Assembly (NCBI RefSeq): GCF_014694455.1
Contig: NZ_JAAUWT010000002.1
Location: 310,001-374,000 of the forward strand
Reading direction: 5' to 3'
Source: Vibrio sp. S9_S30
GTDB taxonomy: Bacteria > Pseudomonadota > Gammaproteobacteria > Enterobacterales > Vibrionaceae
Length of the DNA: 64,000 bases
Each line of letters starts with the position of its first letter. Positions within the stretch are counted from its first letter, which is position 1. A program made the position numbers and the translations under genes. This document shows, one piece after another, positions 36,884 through 46,457 of the stretch. The notes under the pieces were generated by a model, which saw only the letters and a program-made list of their open reading frames with translations, was not told the DNA's origin and made no database searches.

Positions 36884-37960
36884 GTGACAGACTTATTAAG
36901 CCAAGATGAGATTGATGCGTTACTGCATGGTGTTGACGATGTAGATGACGGAGATGATGATCTTGATGCCGGTGGTGGGGCGCGCGATAACACTGCCGAC
37001 TACGATTTCTCGTCTCAAGACAGAATTGTTCGTGGTCGAATGCCGACTTTGGAGCTCATCAATGAGCGCTTTGCTCGGCACCTGCGAATAAGTTTGTTTA
37101 ACATGCTGCGGAAAACTGCAGAGGTATCGATCAACGGTGTGCAAATGGTGAAGTTTGGTGAATACCAAAACACCCTTTATGTACCGACTAGCTTGAACAT
37201 GGTGCGTTTTAGACCACTCAAAGGCACGGCGCTCATCACTATGGAAGCGCGATTAGTCTTTATTTTGGTTGAAAACTTCTTTGGTGGTGATGGTCGCTTC
37301 CATGCCCGGATTGAAGGACGTGAGTTTACGCCCACTGAACGACGCATTATTCAGCTGCTTCTTAAAATTGTATTTGCGGATTATCAAGAAGCATGGTCAC
37401 CGGTTATGGGCGTTGAATTTGAGTATTTGGATTCAGAAGTCAACCCAAGTATGGCGAATATCGTGAGCCCAACCGAAGTGATCGTCGTAAGCAGCTTCCA
37501 TATTGAAGTGGATGGTGGCGGCGGTGATTTCCATGTGGTTATGCCTTATTCCATGGTTGAGCCGATCCGTGAGCTTCTAGATGCTGGTGTTCAGTCCGAC
37601 AAGATGGAAACTGACGTACGTTGGAGCTCGGCGCTAAAAGAAGAAATTATGGACGTCCCGGTCAATTTCCGAGTGAATTTGTTGGAAAGAGATATTTCCC
37701 TTCGTGATTTGATGGAACTTAGACCGGGTGACATTATCCCTATTGAAATGCCTAAAAATGCAACGATGTTTGTGGAAGAACTGCCAACATACCGAGTTAA
37801 AATGGGGCGTTCAGGCGATAAGCTGGCTGTTCAGGTATCTGAGAAAATTAAGCGTCCAGATGTGGTCAAATCCGATTTGGTATTCCTTGGCAATGACATG
37901 GAATCGGAACTAGATAGTGGCGATGAGGTTGAAGAAATCTCGCCAGAAATAAATGAGTAG
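36884..37960 (+). CDS. fliM: Flagellar motor switch protein FliM
   Basis: The C-ring protein that binds phosphorylated CheY and sets rotation direction. It has 358 residues. The N-terminal CheY-docking peptide is LLSQDEIDALLHG (4-16). It is followed by an acidic linker, the middle CheC-like domain (GGGDFHVVMPYSMVEPIREL toward its end) and a C-terminal SpoA domain (about 265-335). Start codon GTG. The docking peptide resembles repeats in CheA in this window. fliN follows with the same gene order as other Vibrio. Confidence 0.97.
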   Translation: MTDLLSQDEIDALLHGVDDVDDGDDDLDAGGGARDNTADYDFSSQDRIVRGRMPTLELINERFARHLRISLFNMLRKTAEVSINGVQMVKFGEYQNTLYVPTSLNMVRFRPLKGTALITMEARLVFILVENFFGGDGRFHARIEGREFTPTERRIIQLLLKIVFADYQEAWSPVMGVEFEYLDSEVNPSMANIVSPTEVIVVSSFHIEVDGGGGDFHVVMPYSMVEPIRELLDAGVQSDKMETDVRWSSALKEEIMDVPVNFRVNLLERDISLRDLMELRPGDIIPIEMPKNATMFVEELPTYRVKMGRSGDKLAVQVSEKIKRPDVVKSDLVFLGNDMESELDSGDEVEEISPEINE

Positions 37961-37970
37961 GTGATTGAGT

Positions 37971-38378
37971 ATGGATCCAAACGAAGATCAAAAACTGGCA
38001 GATGAATGGGCCGCTGCATTAGGTGAAGACCCGTTAGCATCTGGTGGCGGTGATGATGTTGAAGCGGCTCCCCTTGAAGAACTGTCCAATGAGCCAGCTC
38101 CGATTTCTGAAGATGAGCGTCGTAAACTCGACACCATCATGGATATTCCTGTCACAATTTCGATGGAAGTTGGGCGCTCACAAATCAGCATTCGTAATTT
38201 ATTGCAACTTAACCAAGGGTCGGTTGTTGAGCTAGACCGAGTGGCTGGTGAGTCACTGGATGTGTTGGTTAATGGAACATTAATCGCACACGGTGAGGTC
38301 GTTGTAGTCAACGATAAGTTTGGTATTCGTCTCACCGACGTTATTAGCCAAACTGAACGCATTAAGAAACTCCGGTAG
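37971..38378 (+). CDS. fliN: Flagellar motor switch protein FliN
   Basis: FliN forms the base of the C ring and docks FliH during export. The 135-residue protein has an acidic N-terminal extension (about 1-45) and a C-terminal SpoA domain (about 55-130, with VTISMEVGRSQISIRNLLQL and LVNGTLIAHGEVVVVNDKFG). ATG 37971 is chosen; a TTG at 37965 lies between it and the AGGTGA site (37959-37964). Two bases separate its stop from fliO. Confidence 0.96.
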   Translation: MDPNEDQKLADEWAAALGEDPLASGGGDDVEAAPLEELSNEPAPISEDERRKLDTIMDIPVTISMEVGRSQISIRNLLQLNQGSVVELDRVAGESLDVLVNGTLIAHGEVVVVNDKFGIRLTDVISQTERIKKLR

Positions 38379-38380
38379 CC

Positions 38381-38770
38381 ATGAAAAAATTCTTTGGTTG
38401 GTGGTTGTTCCTGCCTGCCCCTGCATTGGCTTCCACCTCCAGTGCTGGGCAGTTAGATATGGCAGCGACACTCGGTTCTTTGCTGTTTGTTATTGCCATT
38501 ATTTTTATATTGGCATGGGCGCTAAAGCGAATGCGGTTGCCTAGTATGATGGGACACGACGGGCTAAGAATCGTTCGTCAGCTACCTGTTGGGACCAAAG
38601 AACGGCTTGTGATTGTGCAGGCTGGAGAAGAGCAGTTTTTAGTGGGCATCACCGCCCACTCGATTAATTTGGTTTCTAAACTGGACAAGCCTGTCGAAGA
38701 CGCACAACCCGTGTCGGCACCCTTCGCCCAACAACTTAGTCAGTTATTGAAAAAAGATGAAAAAAAATAA
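38381..38770 (+). CDS. fliO: Flagellar export protein FliO
   Basis: A membrane protein that assists assembly of the FliPQR export gate. It has 129 residues: a signal-like N-terminus ([18 protein letters not shown]), a membrane segment (about 30-48, [18 protein letters not shown]), and a cytoplasmic domain with the family motif [18 protein letters not shown]. It overlaps fliP by 14 bases, so their translation is coupled. Confidence 0.92.
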   Translation: MKKFFGWWLFLPAPALASTSSAGQLDMAATLGSLLFVIAIIFILAWALKRMRLPSMMGHDGLRIVRQLPVGTKERLVIVQAGEEQFLVGITAHSINLVSKLDKPVEDAQPVSAPFAQQLSQLLKKDEKK

Positions 38771-39626
38771 TTTTATCGCTGCCTTACTGGCAGCGTTTCT
38801 GCTTTTAAGTCTTTCAACCTCGGTTGTAGCGCAAGAAGAATTAGCAAGCTCGATTCCCACTAATGCGGTGGGTGCGCAAAGTCTAACAGTAGCAGAATCA
38901 CAAAGTGCGACAGGGTCTTCAAGTGCGTTTATCTCTGGTGGGGCACCTGGAAGTGGTATTCCAGCAATAACGGTTACCACGAATCCTGATGGCACTGAAG
39001 ATTACTCAATCAACTTACAAGTTTTGGCCTTAATGACATTGTTGGGCTTTTTGCCCGCAATGGTGATTTTGATGACATCATTTACCCGTATTGTCGTGGT
39101 GATGTCGATATTGCGTCAAGCGATGGGTTTGCAACAAACGCCGTCTAATCAGGTGATCATTGGTATAGCCATTTTCTTAACCTTCTTCATCATGTCCCCT
39201 GTCATAGATCGAGTCAATCAAGAGGCCATTCAGCCATACATCAATGAACAAATAACCGCTCGTGATGCGTTTACCTTGGCGCAAATACCTATGAAGGACT
39301 TTATGCTCAAGCAAACACGCGTTAAAGATTTGGAAACGTTCGTGAATATTTCAGGTGCTCAGGTCAATAACCCAGAAGATGTGCCAATGAGCATCTTGAT
39401 TCCTGCATTTATTACGTCGGAGTTGAAGACCGCGTTTCAGATTGGTTTTATGCTCTTTTTGCCATTTTTGGTTATCGACTTAGTGGTTGCCTCGGTATTA
39501 ATGGCCATGGGTATGATGATGCTTTCTCCTATGATCGTTTCTTTGCCCTTTAAACTTATGTTGTTTGTACTGGTTGATGGTTGGAACCTCATATTGTCTA
39601 CCTTAGCTGGCAGCTTTGCGATATAG
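38757..39626 (+). CDS. fliP: Flagellar export gate protein FliP
   Basis: A core subunit of the FliPQR export gate in the MS ring. The 289-residue protein has a cleavable signal peptide ([14 protein letters not shown]..., cut probably after VVA at residue 24) and the membrane helices of the family. Conserved signatures are [20 protein letters not shown] and [18 protein letters not shown]. Fully syntenic with fliQ and fliR. Confidence 0.97.
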   Translation: MKKNNFIAALLAAFLLLSLSTSVVAQEELASSIPTNAVGAQSLTVAESQSATGSSSAFISGGAPGSGIPAITVTTNPDGTEDYSINLQVLALMTLLGFLPAMVILMTSFTRIVVVMSILRQAMGLQQTPSNQVIIGIAIFLTFFIMSPVIDRVNQEAIQPYINEQITARDAFTLAQIPMKDFMLKQTRVKDLETFVNISGAQVNNPEDVPMSILIPAFITSELKTAFQIGFMLFLPFLVIDLVVASVLMAMGMMMLSPMIVSLPFKLMLFVLVDGWNLILSTLAGSFAI

Positions 39627-39638
39627 GGAAGGGAAAGC

Positions 39639-39908
39639 ATGACTCCTGAAATGTTCGTTGACCTTTTTCGAGAATCACTTTGGTTGGTTTTGATATTGGT
39701 GTGCGCGATAATTATTCCCAGCCTTATCATTGGTTTGGTTGTTGCCATTTTCCAGGCAGCGACATCCATCAACGAACAAACATTGAGTTTTCTTCCAAGG
39801 TTGGTCGTCACGCTTTTGGCTTTGATGTTATTTGGGCATTGGATGACCCGTATGCTGATGGAGTTTTTTTTCGGGTTGATTGAACGCATGCCAACTGTTC
39901 TGCATTAG
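39639..39908 (+). CDS. fliQ: Flagellar export gate protein FliQ
   Basis: An 89-residue export gate subunit with two hydrophobic helices (about 17-38 and 50-72) and the conserved LVVAIFQAATSINEQTLSF and PRLVVTLLALMLFGHWM segments. It sits between fliP and fliR, 12 and 8 bases away. Confidence 0.97.
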   Translation: MTPEMFVDLFRESLWLVLILVCAIIIPSLIIGLVVAIFQAATSINEQTLSFLPRLVVTLLALMLFGHWMTRMLMEFFFGLIERMPTVLH

Positions 39909-39916
39909 AGGTTGGT

Positions 39917-40699
39917 ATGGAGTTTTCTGCAGACATCATTCTGGACTGGATAGCAAACTACTTCTGGCCTTATAGCCGGATTTCTGCCATGTTAATGGTG
40001 ATGACGGTTACAGGAGCAAGGTTTGTCTCTACCCGTATTCGACTGTATTTAGGTTTAGCCATTACGTTTGCAGTCATGCCTGCTATACCGGCGGTGCCTG
40101 AAGACATTGAGCTATTGTCGTTTCAAGGCTTTCTAACAACGTTTGAGCAACTGGTGATTGGTATTGCGATGGGGACCGTCACCCAGTTTATGCTGCAAGC
40201 GTTTGTCGTGTTGGGTCAAATCCTAGGCATGCAATCCAGCTTGGGTTTTGCATCTATGGTGGATCCAGCGAATGGACAAAACACCCCTTTGCTTGGTCAG
40301 CTATTTATGTTTCTAGCGACCATGTTCTTCTTATCGACCGATGGTCACTTACAAATGATCCAATTGGTTGTCATGAGCTTTACGGCTTTACCTATCGGGC
40401 AAGGTGCGCTGAATTCGGTTGACTATCGGGAGCTCGCCTTGTGGTTTGGTACTATGTTTAAAATGGCACTCAGTATGTCGCTGTCTGGCATCATCGCTTT
40501 GCTTACCATTAATCTGTCGTTCGGGGTAATGACAAGAGCCGCACCCCAGTTGAACATTTTCTCACTCGGATTTGCGTTTGCTTTGTTGGTGGGTTTACTG
40601 ATTTGTTGGTACATCATCGCTGGGCTGTATACCCACTATGATCTGATTTGGCTCGAAGGGCGAGGGCAAATATGCCGCCTTATTGACATGAATTGTTAG
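39917..40699 (+). CDS. fliR: Flagellar export gate protein FliR
   Basis: A 260-residue multi-span membrane protein and the last subunit of the FliPQR gate. Signature segments include RISAMLMVMTVTGARFV near the start and LGFASMVDPANGQNTPLLGQ in the middle. Several predicted helices match the family. GAGG precedes the ATG; flhB follows after 9 bases. Confidence 0.96.
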   Translation: MEFSADIILDWIANYFWPYSRISAMLMVMTVTGARFVSTRIRLYLGLAITFAVMPAIPAVPEDIELLSFQGFLTTFEQLVIGIAMGTVTQFMLQAFVVLGQILGMQSSLGFASMVDPANGQNTPLLGQLFMFLATMFFLSTDGHLQMIQLVVMSFTALPIGQGALNSVDYRELALWFGTMFKMALSMSLSGIIALLTINLSFGVMTRAAPQLNIFSLGFAFALLVGLLICWYIIAGLYTHYDLIWLEGRGQICRLIDMNC

Positions 40700-40708
40700 G
40701 AGGTTGAT

Positions 40709-41839
40709 TTGGCAGAATCAGACGGTCAGGAACGCACAGAAGACGCCACGCCCAAGCGGCTAAAACAGGCAAGAGATAAGGGCCAAGTAGCCCGCTCTAA
40801 GGAATTGGCTTCCGTGTCGGTTTTAGTGATTGGGTCCGTGGCATTAATGTGGTTTGGTGAATCCCTCTCAAGAGGGCTGTTCACGGTAATGTCACGTTTG
40901 TTTTCCCTGAGCAGGGAAGAAATCTACGACTTTGGTAAGCTTATTGAGATAATTTTCGGTGCCTTGGTCTATCTGATACTTCCGCTTCTGCTGATTTTGA
41001 TCACTATTTTCGTTGCTGCATTAGCGGGAGCCGCTGGCGTAGGTGGGATCAGTTTCTCTGTCGAAGCTGCAATGCCAAAAGCCTCAAAAATGAACCCACT
41101 TAGCGGTCTAAAACGAATGGTGGGTATGCAGAGTTGGGTTGAGTTGATTAAATCAATCTTGAAGGTGTTACTGGTCGCTGGCGTAGCGTTTTATCTGATA
41201 CAGGCGTCTCGTCAGGATTTGTTTCAACTCAGTTTAGATTTATATCCAGCGAATATTTTTCATGCTTTGGATATCCTGCTTAATTTCACCTTACTTATCA
41301 GTTGTTCTCTGCTGGTCGTTGTTGCTATCGATATTCCTTTCCAGATTTGGCAGCATGCCAATCAGTTAAAAATGACCAAACAGGAATTGAAAGACGAATT
41401 CAAAGAGACAGAGGGTAAGCCTGAGGTGAAAGGCCGCATTAGAATGCTTCAGCGCGAAATGGCACAGCGACGGATGATGGCAGATGTTCCACAGGCTGAC
41501 GTGATTATTACCAACCCAGAGCACTTCTCTGTCGCGCTTCGCTACAATCAAAAAACCGACAAAGCGCCCGTTGTGGTAGCAAAAGGTACCGATCATATTG
41601 CGTTGAAAATTCGGGAAATCGCTCTGGAGCACGATATTTACGTGGTACCCGCCCCCCCCCTTGCTCGTGCCCTTTATCATTCCACCGAGCTAGAACAACA
41701 AATTCCTGACGGTTTATTTACTGCGGTGGCTCAAGTACTGGCGTATGTCTTCCAGTTGAAGCAGTTCCGAAAACGAGGTGGAGAGCGCCCGACGCTGCAA
41801 GAAAGGAATATGCCGATACCACCAGACTTAAGGCATTGA
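40709..41839 (+). CDS. flhB: Flagellar export switch protein FlhB
   Basis: FlhB controls the switch from rod/hook to filament export. It has 376 residues: four membrane helices (about 30-210), then a cytoplasmic domain with the autocleavage site read as N269-P-E-H272 (TNPEHFSVAL), where the textbook motif is NPTH. The Glu may affect cleavage. The start codon is TTG (40709) with AGGAGG upstream. A nine-C run at 41652-41660 encodes Ala315-Pro-Pro-Leu (APPLARAL) and is a potential slippage site. Last gene of the fli run. Confidence 0.97.
   Translation: MAESDGQERTEDATPKRLKQARDKGQVARSKELASVSVLVIGSVALMWFGESLSRGLFTVMSRLFSLSREEIYDFGKLIEIIFGALVYLILPLLLILITIFVAALAGAAGVGGISFSVEAAMPKASKMNPLSGLKRMVGMQSWVELIKSILKVLLVAGVAFYLIQASRQDLFQLSLDLYPANIFHALDILLNFTLLISCSLLVVVAIDIPFQIWQHANQLKMTKQELKDEFKETEGKPEVKGRIRMLQREMAQRRMMADVPQADVIITNPEHFSVALRYNQKTDKAPVVVAKGTDHIALKIREIALEHDIYVVPAPPLARALYHSTELEQQIPDGLFTAVAQVLAYVFQLKQFRKRGGERPTLQERNMPIPPDLRH
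41652..41660 (+). repeat. C9 homopolymer in flhB
   Basis: Nine consecutive C residues within codons 315-318 of flhB. The family sequence (PPLARAL) is preserved, so the frame is on as given. Gain or loss of one C would remove about 60 C-terminal residues. Confidence 0.85.
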
Positions 41840-41891
41840 TAATCCAAAACTCTTATTACCCATTTACCAGACAATTTTTTGACTATTCAAA

Positions 41892-41908
41892 TGGACTGAA
41901 ATTTGCAT
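41892..41908 (+). promoter_or_regulatory. Sigma-54 promoter of the flhA operon
   Basis: TGGAC (41892-41896) and TTGCAT, with GG (41893-41894) and GC (41905-41906) separated by 10 bases. It lies in the 119-base gap between flhB and flhA, about 50 bases before flhA. It matches the known class II control of flhAFG-fliA in V. cholerae. Confidence 0.85.
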
Positions 41909-41958
41909 AGTAGCCTTCACCTTGCGTTTTAACTTATAGATCGTCTATTTAGCTTCTT

Positions 41959-44052
41959 ATGAAATTGAACCTGCCATTTGCAGAAAAACTGCCCAAAATG
42001 CCTAATCGGGCAATGCCCGCAATAGGGGCGCCGGTATTGGTCCTTGCGACACTTGCAATGATCGTATTGCCCATGCCTCCGTTTCTGCTGGATCTAATGT
42101 TCACGTTCAATATTGCTCTGGCAATGGTTGTTTTGTTAGTTACGGTATACACGCGTCGTCCGCTTGATTTTGCAGCGTTTCCAACGGTATTGCTGGTCGC
42201 CACTTTAATGAGGCTCGCGCTCAATGTGGCGTCCACACGTGTTGTCTTGCTTTATGGTCATGAAGGACCGGGTGCGGCGGGTAGCGTCATTGAAGCCTTT
42301 GGTAACGTTGTTATCGGTGGTAACTACGCCGTAGGCTTGGTTGTCTTCCTTATCTTGATGATCATCAACTTCATGGTTGTCACCAAGGGTGCAGGGCGAA
42401 TTTCTGAAGTCAGTGCGCGATTCACTCTCGATGCGTTACCCGGTAAGCAGATGGCGATTGATGCCGATTTGAATGCGGGTCTTATCGATCAGGAACAAGC
42501 CAGAACCCGACGCTTTGAAGTCACTAAAGAAGCGGACTTTTATGGTTCGATGGACGGTGCATCAAAATTTGTAAAAGGGGATGCCATTGCGGGTATTTTA
42601 ATCCTGTTTATTAACATAATCGGTGGGCTATCCATCGGTATGGTCCAACATGACGTGAATTTTGGCGATGCGGTTCAAATATACACCCTGCTAACCATCG
42701 GTGATGGCTTGGTTGCTCAGCTCCCGTCACTCTTGCTTTCGATTGGCGCGGCGATCATGGTGACTCGCCAAAATACTGACGAAGATATGGGGCAACAAAT
42801 GGTGTTCCAGATGTTCGATAACCCTAAAGCACTCATGATTACTGCGGGTATTTTAGGGGTGATGGGCATTGTGCCTGGAATGCCGCATTTTGCTTTTCTA
42901 TTATTGGCGATCATTGCAGGCGGTGGTGCTTACTACATTAGGAAAAAACAAAAAGAAGAAACGGATCAACCGAAAATGCCAGTTAAACAAGAGGTTGAAT
43001 CTGCTTCTCAGAAAGAACTGTCGTGGGACGATGTTCAGCCTGTGGACGTGATTGGTTTAGAAGTCGGCTATCGCTTGATTCCACTGGTTGATAGAGATCA
43101 AGGTGGGGAACTGCTTGAGCGTGTGAAAGGTGTCCGGAAAAAGCTTTCACAAGATTTTGGTTTCCTCATACCTGCTGTTCATATTCGCGATAATCTCGAA
43201 CTTTCACCGAACAGCTACCGCATTACGTTAATGGGTGTTGCGGTTGGGGAAGCTGAAATTCGTGCTGATCAAGAATTGGCGATCAACCCCGGTCAAGTTT
43301 ATGGCGTGGTAGAAGGGGAAGCGACCATGGACCCAGCATTTGGTTTGGAAGCCGTGTGGGTCAAAGACGATCAGAAAGAAACTGCTCAGGCTCTGGGTTA
43401 CACCGTCGTTGATTCTTCGACAGTGCTTGCAACGCACTTAAGCCAATTACTCACAAACAATGCGTCGCAGCTTATTGGGCATGAAGAAGTTCAAAACCTA
43501 TTGGAAATGCTGGGAAGAAATGCACCGAAATTGGTTGAGAACTTTGTACCGGATCAGCTTCAACTGGGTGTGGTTGTTAAAGTTTTGCAGAACTTGCTCA
43601 ATGAAGCGATCCCTATTCGAGATATTCGTACCATTGTTCAAACTCTGTCCGAGTATTCATCAAAGAGTCAAGAACCCGACATACTCACAGCAGCAGTTCG
43701 AATTTCGTTAAAACGATTAATCGTACAAGAAATCAATGGGATAGAGCCTGAATTGCCTGTGATTACATTAATACCTGAGTTGGAACAAATATTGCATCAA
43801 ACTATGCAGGCGTCAGGTGGAGAGTCTGCAGGGATTGAGCCGGGGTTAGCCGAAAGGCTGCAATCCTCATTAAGCCAAGCCACACATGACCAAGAGCTCA
43901 AAGGTGAGCCAGCAGTATTACTGACTTCAGGTGTATTAAGAACAACACTCGCCAAATTTGTGAAGAACACCATCCCGAACTTAAGAGTGCTTTCCTACCA
44001 GGAAATACCGGATGAAAAGCAAATTAGAATTGTTCAGGCTGTCGGAAACTAA
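41959..44052 (+). CDS. flhA: Flagellar export protein FlhA
   Basis: The ion-driven export engine and docking platform for chaperone-substrate complexes. It has 697 residues: an N-terminal membrane domain with about eight helices (FHIPEP family signature regions such as RFTLDALPGKQMAIDADLNAG in two parts), and a C-terminal cytoplasmic domain of about 350 residues that forms the nonameric ring. The ATG lies 50 bases after the sigma-54 site. It is followed after 25 bases by flhF. Confidence 0.97.
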   Translation: MKLNLPFAEKLPKMPNRAMPAIGAPVLVLATLAMIVLPMPPFLLDLMFTFNIALAMVVLLVTVYTRRPLDFAAFPTVLLVATLMRLALNVASTRVVLLYGHEGPGAAGSVIEAFGNVVIGGNYAVGLVVFLILMIINFMVVTKGAGRISEVSARFTLDALPGKQMAIDADLNAGLIDQEQARTRRFEVTKEADFYGSMDGASKFVKGDAIAGILILFINIIGGLSIGMVQHDVNFGDAVQIYTLLTIGDGLVAQLPSLLLSIGAAIMVTRQNTDEDMGQQMVFQMFDNPKALMITAGILGVMGIVPGMPHFAFLLLAIIAGGGAYYIRKKQKEETDQPKMPVKQEVESASQKELSWDDVQPVDVIGLEVGYRLIPLVDRDQGGELLERVKGVRKKLSQDFGFLIPAVHIRDNLELSPNSYRITLMGVAVGEAEIRADQELAINPGQVYGVVEGEATMDPAFGLEAVWVKDDQKETAQALGYTVVDSSTVLATHLSQLLTNNASQLIGHEEVQNLLEMLGRNAPKLVENFVPDQLQLGVVVKVLQNLLNEAIPIRDIRTIVQTLSEYSSKSQEPDILTAAVRISLKRLIVQEINGIEPELPVITLIPELEQILHQTMQASGGESAGIEPGLAERLQSSLSQATHDQELKGEPAVLLTSGVLRTTLAKFVKNTIPNLRVLSYQEIPDEKQIRIVQAVGN

Positions 44053-44077
44053 ACATTGTTAGATTTGGAAAGCGATT

Positions 44078-45556
44078 TTGAAAATTAAACGATTTTTTGC
44101 CAAAGATATGCGCGGTGCGCTGCTTCAAGTGAAAGAAGAGCTTGGATCTGATGCCGTGATCATGTCGAACAAGCGAGTGACTGGCGGTGTCGAAATTGTT
44201 GCGGCGATCGACAGTGACAGTGCGGCAAAAAATGGAAACAGAAGTTCTAGCGTTTCTCGTACCCCAAGCGATTATTCTCAGATGACGTCAACGAGACGAG
44301 AGCTAAAAGAAGATCGAGTTAGCCTAGGTGAAGGCAGAGGATCCATGACTCGCCGCTTCGCCAATATGCTAAAGCAATACAGCCAAGAAGCGGACTCAGA
44401 GACAAGTACAGAAGCCGATTCATTGGAAGCGCTGCTAAAGCGCCAATCTTCAAACCGAGATTCTGGTTACGATCGCCGTCGTTCTTCCGTTCAAGGTACG
44501 TCTGGTCGCTCACTTGCTGAAGAGTCAGGGTTGTCTCGAATACTCAAGGAAGACTCTTTCGCAGAGAGGCGTGGACCAAAGTTAGATCCGACTCGCTACG
44601 ACAAAGGCGAACGAGATACGCGAGATAATGGAAACCAAGAAGAACTGGAAAACATGCGTGAAGAAATGACCTCTATTCGTCGTCTTCTTGAGCATCAAGT
44701 ATCGGGTTTAATGTGGCAAGAAGTTGAACGTCGTGAGCCTCTTAGAGCGATGTTAATTAAGCGATTGGAACGAATGGGGGTTTCTCAAGAACTGGCAGAC
44801 CAAATGGCATGCTACATCCCAGAAGAGACCCCCCCAGTACATGCTTGGAAAGCATTGTTAGGTCTCATTTCAGATCAAGTAGCCATACCCCGCGAAGACA
44901 TTCTAAAGCGTGGTGGTGTCGTTGCATTACTGGGTCCCACTGGTGTGGGGAAAACAACAACGGTAGCAAAACTGGCAGCTCGAGCGGCTATGGAGTACGG
45001 CGCGGATAACGTCGCATTAGTGACAACGGATACCTATCGTATCGGCGCACACGAACAACTGTCAATTTATGGTCGAATTATGGGCTGTCCGGTAAGAGTT
45101 GCTAAAGATTCTGAACAACTTGCCGAAGTCATATATCAGCTTAGAAATCGAAGACTTATCTTAATTGATACAGCTGGAATGGGTCAGAGAGACGTACGAC
45201 TTTCCGAACAGCTAGACACACTAATGCAGGAAAGCGGTGAAGTCATTAACAGCTACCTCGTCTTACCAACTACAGCACAGCGACAAGTGCTGCAAGAAAC
45301 GATAGACCATTTTAAACGGATTCCTCTTTCTGGTTGCATTTTGACTAAGTTAGATGAATCTCTGAGCTTAGGAGAGGTTATCAGCGTGGTTATTCAAAAT
45401 GCCATCCCTGTGGCTTACATTGCCAATGGACAACGGGTGCCAGAGGATATAGTGATAGCTCAACCTAAGTATATGCTTGCAAAAGCAAATGAGTTGCTAG
45501 AGAAGTCAGCGGAAGATGAACCTCACTATTGGAATAGTGAATCGGAAGGACTTTAA
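44078..45556 (+). CDS. flhF: Polar flagellar placement GTPase FlhF
   Basis: An SRP-type GTPase that localises to the cell pole and promotes flagellum assembly there. It has 492 residues: a basic, disordered N-terminal B domain (about 1-190), then the NG domain with P-loop GPTGVGKT (286-293), the TTDTYRIGAHEQL box and DTAGMGQRD (G3). TTG start at 44078 is preceded by GGAAAG. It includes a seven-C run (about 44829-44835). It acts opposite FlhG, whose gene follows after 13 bases. Confidence 0.96.
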   Translation: MKIKRFFAKDMRGALLQVKEELGSDAVIMSNKRVTGGVEIVAAIDSDSAAKNGNRSSSVSRTPSDYSQMTSTRRELKEDRVSLGEGRGSMTRRFANMLKQYSQEADSETSTEADSLEALLKRQSSNRDSGYDRRRSSVQGTSGRSLAEESGLSRILKEDSFAERRGPKLDPTRYDKGERDTRDNGNQEELENMREEMTSIRRLLEHQVSGLMWQEVERREPLRAMLIKRLERMGVSQELADQMACYIPEETPPVHAWKALLGLISDQVAIPREDILKRGGVVALLGPTGVGKTTTVAKLAARAAMEYGADNVALVTTDTYRIGAHEQLSIYGRIMGCPVRVAKDSEQLAEVIYQLRNRRLILIDTAGMGQRDVRLSEQLDTLMQESGEVINSYLVLPTTAQRQVLQETIDHFKRIPLSGCILTKLDESLSLGEVISVVIQNAIPVAYIANGQRVPEDIVIAQPKYMLAKANELLEKSAEDEPHYWNSESEGL

Positions 45557-45569
45557 GCGGCGGACTACT

Positions 45570-46457
45570 ATGAATAAAAATATGATACAAGATCAAGCCA
45601 GCGGCCTCCGTCGCTTAACGCAACCAACTCTTACTAAAGTAATTTCGGTTACTGGCGGTAAAGGCGGTGTTGGTAAAACAAATGTCACACTTGGTTTAGC
45701 GCTTTCAATGGCACGTCAAGGCAAAAAAGTCGTCGTGTTGGATGCCGATCTCGGTTTAGCCAACGTTGATGTCATGCTCGGTATTAGACCCAAAAGAAAC
45801 CTAGGTCATGTATTGGCTGGAGAATGCGAGCTAAAAGATGCCATGGTTGAAGGGCCATTTGGTGTTAAAATTATTCCAGCCACTTCCGGGACTCAAAGCA
45901 TGACCGAGTTGTCACCAGCCCAACATGCTGGTTTAATTCGTGCCTTTGGGTCACTTGAAGAAGATATGGATGTGCTTTTGATCGATACCGCAGCCGGTAT
46001 TTCAGATATGGTCGTAAGTTTTTCACGTGCAGCTCAAGATGTGCTGATTGTAGTATGTGATGAGCCTACATCCATTACAGATGCCTATGCATTAATTAAG
46101 CTGTTAAGTCGTGAACATCAAGTTCAACGCTTTAAAATTGTAGCCAATATGGTCAGAAGTTATCGTGAGGGACGAGAATTGTTTGCAAAACTGACTTTGG
46201 TGACAGAACGATTTCTCAATGTTAGTCTAGAGCTCGTTGCCTGCATCCCTCTTGATGATAAAGTACGTCAAGCGGTGAAAAAGCAGAAGATTGTGGTGGA
46301 TGCATTTCCGCGTTCTCCAGCAGCATTGGCTATCAGCTCATTAGCAAACAAAGCATTAACCTGGCCAATTCCTAAAACTCCGAGTGGACATTTAGAGTTT
46401 TTTGTTGAACGCTTACTTAATAACATAGAAGTAGCAGGAGAGCCTTTTGGTGACTAA
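45570..46457 (+). CDS. flhG: Flagellar number regulator FlhG (MinD-like ATPase)
   Basis: FlhG limits the number of polar flagella, acting on FlhF and FlrA. It has 295 residues. The N-terminal helix carries the DQAxxLR motif (D8-Q-A-S-G-L-R14) that stimulates FlhF, followed by a deviant Walker A GGKGGVGKTN (about 29-38) and a C-terminal amphipathic membrane helix expected near 275-290. The longer upstream frame overlaps flhF and is not used. The stop overlaps the fliA start. Confidence 0.95.
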   Translation: MNKNMIQDQASGLRRLTQPTLTKVISVTGGKGGVGKTNVTLGLALSMARQGKKVVVLDADLGLANVDVMLGIRPKRNLGHVLAGECELKDAMVEGPFGVKIIPATSGTQSMTELSPAQHAGLIRAFGSLEEDMDVLLIDTAAGISDMVVSFSRAAQDVLIVVCDEPTSITDAYALIKLLSREHQVQRFKIVANMVRSYREGRELFAKLTLVTERFLNVSLELVACIPLDDKVRQAVKKQKIVVDAFPRSPAALAISSLANKALTWPIPKTPSGHLEFFVERLLNNIEVAGEPFGD

